Assembly: GCA_024663395.1 (NCBI GenBank)
Contig: JANFAH010000063.1
Span: 186,001-250,000 of the forward strand
Source of the DNA: Pisolithus tinctorius
Lineage: Eukaryota; Basidiomycota; Agaricomycetes; Boletales; Pisolithaceae
DNA: 64,000 nucleotides
Direction of reading: 5' to 3'
Below, one piece after another: positions 56,906 through 64,000 of the stretch. Under the pieces are notes generated by a model. That model did not search any database and had not been told where the DNA came from. It saw only the letters and a program-made list of their open reading frames with translations. A program made the position numbers and the translations under genes. Position 1 is the stretch's first letter. Each line of letters opens with the position of its first letter.

Positions 56906-59900
56906 ATGAGCGAGGAGCACCCCCTCGTGTTGGAACTGACCAGTCTCCGTCAGACAGCAGCTCGGTTCCAGGTACGTGATGGTGATCCACAGCTCTTCTC
57001 AGATTGCGTCAACTCACTCACCGCACGTCCTTCCCAGCACGAGGCCCATGCCGCTGCTATCCGATTACAACGACAAACGCTTGAAACCACCCACGCTCGA
57101 GAATATGCCTCCGCCCTCGAGCAAGAGAACGAAAAATTACGACAGGAAGCTGCGTTTCTCCGCGCTAATTCACAACAGGTGACATCCCATCCCGCGGAGA
57201 GACATGTCCAAGAGCTCACGCTCGCTCTTCGACGCGTCTCGGAGAAAATGGATTTGATGGACAACACGCTCGTAGAACGGACAACTGAACTTACGCATGC
57301 ACGTAGTGATCTAACGAAAGCGAGACAAGTGGCTGAAGCAGCACACGAGCTCGCGTCTCGTATACACGCCCAACAAGAAGAGGGAAAGGCTCGAGAGAGG
57401 ACACTAGAGATGAAAGCACGTGCATCAGAGGAGGAGCGTAAAATGGTCGACCTTGTCGTGCAGGAATACGCTGACCTCGTTCGTTCCCTCGAGGGTAGGA
57501 GGCACGCCAACCCAGCCCATCTCAACGGAACACCGTCTACAGACGGCCTTCACGACAAGAAAGTTGCCTTACAGCAACTTATGGCAGAGTTCACCCAGGA
57601 GACTGATACCCTGCAAAACACAATCACGGAATTACGCAAACATACCTGTTTCCTGGAGACAGAACTCGATGCCGAGCGCCAGACTATAATGCACGACCGC
57701 CATCTCCTTGCACAAGCACAAGTGGAACTCGATAAACTCAAGCTCGACGACCAGACTGCGGCTAAAATGGTCACTCGCTACATGTCCGTCTATTAATGTG
57801 CAGATCCTGCTCAACGATACCGCTCACTTCTTTCCCTAGGAAATTCTCTCAATCCTCTACAAATGCTCTCCAAACCCAAATCACTGTCCTCAAAGCTCGT
57901 CATGCTGCCACAATCTCCACCCTTGAATTCCAACTTTCTCAAGCCGAGTTGTTGCTTACATCCGAACGAAGACATCGGACACGTCTTCAAGATGCTCTTG
58001 ACGAACTTTGTGAAGATTTTGCGCGTGAATCGTATGGTCGACGGCGCGAAATTGCACTGAGATTAGCAATGATGGCGAGGGAAGAAACCTTTGCTGAGTC
58101 GCTCAGACGCTGGGTTAGACGAGCGAGAGAATCGTACGAATGGTACTTTCACCGCCCCCACCTGCAAAATTCCGAACCAGATACTCTCAACGTAAACCCA
58201 CAGGCAGTTGTGCACGACACCGATGTTCAGCAAGCTTTCCACCGCACAGTCAGCGACGCGGAATCCCTCTTATCTTCTCTAGACGACCAACTAGAGTTCT
58301 CGGATGGCAGCGCGTTATCTGGGGCACTGGCACGTATCCTAACAGCAAAAGAAGCGGTAGAGGCTCTCAGAGGGGAACTTCAAGACGAAGTGAACAGAAG
58401 AATCGAAGCCTTGCGAAGGCTCGGTTCTGGTACAGGAGAGGAAGAAATTAGTAATCATTCATGGGTCAAACTATCGAATACTCCGCCACTGGGTGACAAC
58501 GAGGTGCGCGGAGCAGGGGTCGAGGGGGAAGGCTTTTCGTTACAGGATAGCCCAGTACCTGTAGTACGCACCTCGAAGGAGATTGCGAACGATGATCCGT
58601 TCAAGGTGGCATGTAAGCCAGTTTCGTCGCGCTTTAGCCGTGAATGTTTACCGTGGTACAGCGGACGATACCCCTCTAAGTATACCCGATGCTCTCAAGC
58701 TGGCGGAATCTATCGCACAGGATGACCAATGTCTGGTGTCCTCATCTTTGTTCGCCGCAGATCAGCTGCCCTCTCCGAAGCAGGCGAAATCACCAACCGT
58801 ATCTGTGCTCGAGCTCCAGCCCGTGTCGCGTACCTCTCCCGCCAACGGCCGCAATGCCTTCCGTACAACGCCCCTATCAACGGAATGCGTAGACGTCCCT
58901 TTGACGCCTACATCGGCTTCAAACAAACCGACTGAAGACCCTCTAACTGCCAGTTCTCAACATGAGGACCCCACACCACTGGAAAACCCTCTCCAAGTAC
59001 CCCAAACTCTCGAATCCCCAATCGACACATCCCCGCCTCCGTCAGACACTATCACCTCCCTCCTTCGCTCCTTAGACGAAGCGAAACATAGATATGATAC
59101 CCTCCAGCACGCCTTTCGTGACTGTTCTTTGGCTCTCAAAGATCTCAAACGCACACTCACCTCCTCTTCACCTTCCTCCTCTTCACCATCCCAACAAACC
59201 CATGAACGTCTACTCACCGCACTCGCCCGCATAGACGACTACACGGAAGACGCACGTGTCGAATTAGAAATCCAAATCGCTGATGAACAGCTTATTGCAA
59301 AAGGTTTCGAGACGGTGTTATCCATCTCAGGCGCATTGACGGACCTCGACGAACGTGGTGAGATGGAGACGAATGCAAGGAAGTTCGTGGATGGGACGGA
59401 CGATGCGGTTCGGAAAGCAGTGGAGAGGTTCGGAAGGAAGTTGGAGGATGTACAACATGACATCGCGATTCTTAAACGTGCCGTGCACGACGTTCCACCT
59501 TTTACAGATACCCACGAGTCTACACATGGAGCTGAAGATAATGCGAAAGGGGGATGGGGTTCTTGGACCGCTAGTTTACTAGGTGCATCTCCAAGTCCGT
59601 CCAGTTCAAACCAGCACGCTCCGACGTTTGGATCTGTCATGACCTCCCCTCGTCTACGACATGCCAGTTCGTTAAAACAGCTGCACGAGACGCTATCAGA
59701 GACGAAAGATTTTCTTTTGCCGGGTTTGGACTTCAGAATCCCGATGCCACGTCCAAACCATCCTATGCCTATGGCTACCCATGTGCTGAATTATGACGGA
59801 CTCGGCTTAGGCGGTCCCCCACCTTCGGACATTGTGCGTCCTCGTACGATGTCGTCGATATATGGGCTCGGACTCGGTGCGAGGTCGTCGTCGGCCTCGG

Positions 59901-60160
59901 TCACTACGAGCGTCGGCGTCAGGATAAGTGGGATAGGGGTGTCGTCCCCTACGTCCGAAAGTAAGCAAACTACTCCAATGATGACTCGCTTTGCGTCGTC
60001 GTCCCCACTTTCTGCTCGCACAGCGTCTGCAGTGACACATACAGGTCCGATGTTGAATCTGAGAGATGTAAGGGGGGACAGAGGAAGAGATAGAGATCTC
60101 GGAAGTGAGGGTGAAGGAGGGTCCCCTGAGGCAGGTGACGACCAGAACGATGTAGAGTGA
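56906..60160 (+). CDS. Large coiled-coil protein, function unknown
   Basis: Exons 56,906-56,971, 57,038-57,783, 57,840-58,612 and 58,662-60,160 give 1,027 aa. The introns (66, 56 and 49 nt) have GTACGT, GTCCGT and GTAAGC donors, CTCAC-type branch sequences in the first two, and consistent phases. Residues about 10-270 and 275-370 are long charged heptad-type helices (ALEQENEKLRQEAAFLRAN, AATISTLEFQLSQAELLLTS). A Ser/Pro-rich linker and shorter helices (LLRSLDEAKHRYDTLQHAF, RVELEIQIADEQLIAKGFE) follow, ending in a disordered, Gly/Ser/Arg-rich tail. No signal peptide or membrane span. Such proteins act as scaffolds or tethers, but the actual role is unknown. The first intron is a multiple of three with no stop, so retention is possible. 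Confidence 0.85.
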
Positions 60161-60375
60161 GATTCTGTAGGGCATCTTGTCTGGACATCCTAGTCCCTTA
60201 TTAGTCACTGTTAGCTACTACATATGTTAGACAGCATACCGGATATTGCGAACACATGTGAGTCACGTGCGGGCGGTACGGTGACCGCAATGATGATATG
60301 AAAACGCACATTCAACGTTGTCCAGCACCACAACATTCATCAATCCGCCAACCCCTTTACCAAGTGAACTCAAGG
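60161..60375. promoter_or_regulatory. Intergenic region with CACGTG site
   Basis: The 215 bp between the coiled-coil stop and the RING gene start include a perfect CACGTG (60,264-60,269), the binding core of many fungal bHLH factors, 107 bp before the chosen ATG. The gene upstream ends here, so it is both terminator and promoter space. A functional site is inference. Confidence 0.35.
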
Positions 60376-62892
60376 ATGTCCCCTCCAACCGTTGCTCACA
60401 CCCAAACCCAGCAGCCTGGAAAGCGAAGCAACCGGGGACGTGGTGGGCGGAGGGGGTCCAAGGCTTCGCAGAGCCGACAAGATAAACCCGTAGCGACTCC
60501 CAATACTACTGTGGACGAGAGTACGCCGTCAAATTCCGCAGAAGTTACCAAGGACACGCACGAAGCTAGTCAGACAGAGGTGTCCGACGCAGCCGTCTGT
60601 TTTATCTGTGCAGAGCCTGTCAAGTACTACTCCGTCTCCGCATGCAACCATCGTACATGTCATGTTTGTGCGCTACGACTTAGAGCGCTTTACAAGAGAC
60701 TCGACTGTACATTTTGCAAGGTCTGAAATGCAAGCTTATGTTGTGTTCGTCGAGCTGAGTGTCGAACATTTACAATAGGAGCAACAGGTCACGGTCATAT
60801 TCACCTCTTCTCCGAACGCATTGTTTTCCTCGTATACACCCAATGATATCCCGCATAAAGATTCCAAACTCTCTATACACTTCGAGACCGTGGATATGAT
60901 GGAAGAAACATTGGTTCTCCTTCGCTACAATTGTCCGGACCGCGATTGCGATTACACTGGGACTGGTTGGGGAGATCTAAAAATCCACGTACGTGCAACG
61001 CACGATAAAATGTTATGGTGAGCATGTCACGACGTTGCCGCCATCTGACGGTCTCATGCGAATACACCAGTGACTTATGCTTGCGCTTCAAGAAAGTTTT
61101 TGCCCACGAGCATACCCTGTATCCACCGAACATTTTGCCTTTCCACCTCCCCTCGAAGTTGCACAGATCTCATAAGCAACAACAACCAAAGGAACCTGTA
61201 GAGGGTGGAATTCACCCTTTATGCGAGTTTTGTCGAGAGTGCTTCTTCAGCGATGACGAACTGTACGTCCACATGCGTGAGCGACACGAAGAGTGTTTCA
61301 TATGCAAGCGCAATGAGATCCGAGATCAGTAGTGAGTGTCAATTTTCCTCACTTTATCATCCCTGACAGCCTCCTGTTTCGCGCAGTTTTCACAACTACG
61401 AATGCCTAGTGCGTGAATACGGCTTCGTCCGTTGAGATAAGGTCTTCACTGCAGAGTTTAGGAGCAACACTTTACCCAAGCGCATTTTGCATGTCCAAGT
61501 CCGATGTGCCAAGCGCAGAAGTTTGTCGTCTTCGGCTCCGCACTGGACCTGAAGGCCCATCAAGTCGAAGTGCACGACGCTGAGATGAGTTCTCGTGACA
61601 GAAGAGATATTCGACGGGTGCAAGCAGAGTTCGCATTTGAGGACATCAGAGGCGAAAGAGGGAACCGTGCCACTCGAGAACGCGATCGGGAGCCTCCACC
61701 TGAGTCGAACCAATCATCCCCACGTGCATTAGGTGGTCGTCGAGGGGCTTTTGGTGGGCGTCTTACTGGTGGCAGTGCAGCTGAGTCGACTGGCGGAGTA
61801 CCTTTCCTGTTGAACGCACCCGGTTTATTTGTGCCAGGACCGTCGACTGCACCTGAGGATGCTGCTTCCGAGGTGTCTGAGTAAGTCTCTTACAATTACA
61901 TCTATGGATCCTTCACATCTCCCTCAGACGGTACGCTTCATTCCTGTCGCGAGTCCAAGCTGCCGCGCCGAATCCTGCAGGTGCAATTCCTGCTCTGAAG
62001 GCTGCGATACGTGGCTACCGCGTAAACGAATCGAGCGCCCGAGATCTCATATCCACCGTTTGGAACATACTCGGTAACGATTTGGACGGCACGGCAAGCA
62101 TTGTCAATGGGATCGTCGATCTGTTAGACGAAGAAAGTAAAAAATCTGATTTGTTAGCGTCATGGAATGGCTTCAAAATCGAGGTGAGGCTTGTCTACTT
62201 GACGTGCAAGTCATGATCTCAAACAAAGCCAGCAACGCCAACATTTCCCTGAATTGGTGCCCACCTCTGTGGGCACCGCTTACGCAGGCGTTGCCAGCGG
62301 AAGAGTCATCAGCGCCAAAAAGGCTACGTCGCGTTCCTCCCGACAGACTTCTCGACAGGTCTGGGACCGTGTAGCGCAGGCAGCTAGTTCTTCAGCTCCC
62401 CGCATGAATTCACCCCTCCCGTCCAGAGCAGTGGCTGAACGATTCCCGGCGTTACCTCGACCGTCTCCGGCTTCTGTAGCTCCGCAGCCCCAACCACAGA
62501 GAGCGTCTGCCTCTGCGTCGGTGGCGACCTACCACTCCCTACCCGTATCGCCATCTACAACACCGGGGGCATCTGCCGGACGTCGGAAACCACCTCCATC
62601 ATTTTCACTCGGTGCATTTCCAGAGCTTCCGTCATCCACAAATACACGCCCCAGACCTCCGTTGGCCGGGAATCCTTCGCTGAGGAATATTATTGGCGAC
62701 CCGTTGCCATCCGGTTCAGCGTGGGGAGCAGCCGCGCCCGATTCGACACCAAATAATAACGGTAACAGCGTCACAGAGACTACCCCAAGGTCAACGTTTG
62801 GACTTGGCAAAGAAGGTGAAGGGGGAAAGGGCAAGAAGGGGAAAGGGAAACAGCGGCAAACGCTTTTCACTTTTGGTTCATTCCCGACTTGA
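60376..62892 (+). CDS. RING-type E3 ubiquitin ligase, Hel2/ZNF598 type
   Basis: Exons 60,376-60,720, 60,779-61,017, 61,071-61,331, 61,387-61,408 (22 nt), 61,462-61,880, 61,928-62,183 and 62,233-62,892 give 733 aa with matching phases. RING at residues 75-115: CFICAEP, then ACNHRTCHVC and DCTFCK. C2H2-type blocks follow: NCPDRDCDYT with HVRATH, CDLCLRFKKVF, LCEFCRECFFSDDELYVHMR and CPSPMCQAQKFVVFG. Block order and spacing match Hel2/ZNF598, which ubiquitinates 40S proteins at collided ribosomes and starts ribosome quality control. The C-terminal half is disordered, with a helical segment (SARDLISTVWNILGNDLDGT) and a basic end KGKKGKGKQR. ATG 60,298 in the same frame would add 26 residues. The first donor is GTCTGA, a weak site. 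Confidence 0.92.
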
Positions 62893-63093
62893 CACAGCTT
62901 AGAAGCCGAGAGATGTGAAGTGTAAAAGTGATATACAATCGTATCATAGGCAGCCCCCACCTAGTCTTAGCATGCTCAATCTGATGTCGACCTACCTCAG
63001 AGAGGGCACTCAGGGGCAAGTAAGAGCACACTCTCCCACTTAAATAGTCTAATTAGACAATATGCTTATTTTGATGGGTGAGATACCTCAAAT
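62893..63093. other. Intergenic spacer
   Basis: About 200 bp between the RING gene stop and the next start. A/T-rich, no repeat or RNA feature seen. Confidence 0.4.
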
Positions 63094-64000
63094 ATGTCAT
63101 CTTGGACACACATCTACCTCCCCCTACTCAAAGATTCCTCTCTACAAACATCCCTCTCCATTGCTCAACTTATCGGTGCAGTAGTCCGCACCGACACCCA
63201 CCGCACCGCCGTCATCGAATGGTTCCCGTCCCAAGAACGCCAAAAAGAAATAAAAAATCGAAGAGGATGGGAGAAACGTGATGTCGTCTACCAGGCTGCG
63301 TGGTAAACACGGAACTTGGGTCCCTCGTCACCTTATCGCTATGATCCAAAAAAAAAGGATAGCAAGGTAAGCATGTGTCAGGTCGTCGTGTAACCGGGAT
63401 ACAGACACAGGAGGCCGCTTTATCTTCTGTGGGAGGACCAACGATGGACAATCCTTCCGTGGCAAAGACCTTGCCCAAAACATTGTTGGAAGGTATGTTT
63501 GGCGTCTGCTCCTATGGTCATATTTTAACTTCAAGACGCTCGAAGTTCCTGTTCCTGCTCTTAAACTCGTTTTGGCGCATGCCAAGAGTCGGGTGACGAG
63601 CGTACAACTAGCGGCTTCGTGATGATCAGTTTACTGCGTGTCTGCATGTCCATGCATTCACACTAGATCATATAGTGCTACTCACATCATCCGTGCTCAA
63701 GGCAACCACCACCCAGGACATTTGGACCACACAGCAGTCGTAACCTCTGTCCACGCTGTCAACCTCATCATTTCCTCGACGTCCGAGCAGCCGCAAAGCC
63801 AAGTCAAAGCATGCTATACGCTGTGTGAGTAGTTCTCGCACTGCCGGGGGTGTTCTGGTGGCCCGTTTCCATACAAATCCACTTGTCAGGGGTGGAATAG
63901 ATTCTTGCGTCGAAGCAGCTGGCTAGGCCGTTCTAGCCAGTTTAGCATCTCTTGCCAAATCGATCACATCCGAGAAGACAATGACGGTCGGGGAGTCGAC
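63094..64000 (+). CDS. Armadillo-repeat protein, Vid28/GID5 (ARMC8)-like, partial, frame problem
   Basis: It starts MSSWTHIYLPLLKDSSLQTS and shows ARM-like helices: SIAQLIGAVVRTDTHRTAVI, EAALSSVGG, VPVPALKLVLAHAKSRVTSV and HLDHTAVVTSVHAVNLIISS, then SQVKACYTL. Likely exons are 63,094-63,366, 63,411-63,492, 63,546-63,618, 63,667-63,824 and more beyond; phases of the last four agree. In the first exon the frame hits TAA at 63,304-63,306, while the likely protein (GKHGTWVPRHLIAMIQKK) lies in the next frame and returns at an A9 run (63,348-63,356). This suggests two compensating indels or a sequence error. Known homologues are scaffold subunits of the GID/CTLH ubiquitin ligase. The gene continues beyond the window. 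Family assignment is moderate. Confidence 0.5.

Noticed and set aside
56950..57525. 191-codon minus-strand frame
   Set aside because: Antisense to the coiled-coil gene; Ser/Arg/Cys-rich composition typical of the reverse of Glu/Ala/Arg codons.
58583..58661. Separate gene starting at ATG 58,583
   Set aside because: The GTAAGC..CAG intron 58,613-58,661 joins this frame to the upstream coiled-coil frame in the correct phase, so it is an internal exon.
1..64000. tRNA or rRNA genes
   Set aside because: No cloverleaf-like segment or conserved rRNA core was recognised by eye; a covariance search would be needed to exclude decayed copies.

Overview
The window looks like a piece of a basidiomycete (Agaricomycete-type) fungal genome. 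Evidence: intron-rich genes with about 45-70 nt GT..AG introns in the last 11 kb, proline/serine-rich fungal versions of ubiquitin-pathway proteins, Tc1-type DNA transposons, Gypsy-type gag and solo LTRs, and relics of gene families known to be expanded in Agaricomycetes (TET/JBP-type oxygenase, SNF2-type helicase, subtelomeric RecQ/TLH-type helicase). The species cannot be read from the sequence; the assignment is inference.

Positions 1 to about 53,100 are a nested repeat and relic compartment in which CpG is almost absent and former CGA codons now read TGA. From left to right it holds: an edge-truncated LTR (family A); a SNF2 C-terminal relic; a family C solo LTR; a TET/JBP oxygenase relic; tandem repeats; a second family C solo LTR; unidentified spliced relics; a young CpG-containing LTR-like element; two near-complete Tc1 elements with long terminal inverted repeats (12,182-13,797 and 15,525-17,138); a relic with a tandem exon-intron array (18.5-20.0 kb); a TLH-type helicase relic on the minus strand split by a family A solo LTR; an LTR plus broken Gypsy gag; further TLH-type pieces; arrays of short palindromes; a second SNF2 relic; a solo LTR carrying a fold-back Tc1 derivative (39,719-41,305); more unidentified relics; and a large inverted duplication around 50,370.

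The most unusual signal is a set of short palindromic motifs, each with its own distribution. A 22-bp motif (half-site AATAAGTGAC) and a 24-bp motif (half-site GCATAACTCAT) recur at least 20 and 13 times, and many copies sit inside recognisable introns of different relic gene families. Others (TGGCCATCC-type, GGGATGTCCC, GGAGAATCTCC, TCATGTGA) form local arrays. This could reflect introner-like or MITE-like elements, or recurrent binding or hairpin sites.

From about 53,110 to the right edge the sequence is normal CpG-containing genic DNA: a UBP3/USP10-type deubiquitinase on the minus strand (6 exons, 914 aa); divergently, a 1,027-aa coiled-coil protein; a Hel2/ZNF598-type RING E3 ligase (7 exons, 733 aa); and the start of an armadillo-repeat gene resembling Vid28/GID5 (ARMC8) that runs off the window and has a reading-frame problem. 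In yeast, Hel2 and Ubp3 act on ribosomal ubiquitination in opposite directions, so their proximity is notable though possibly accidental.
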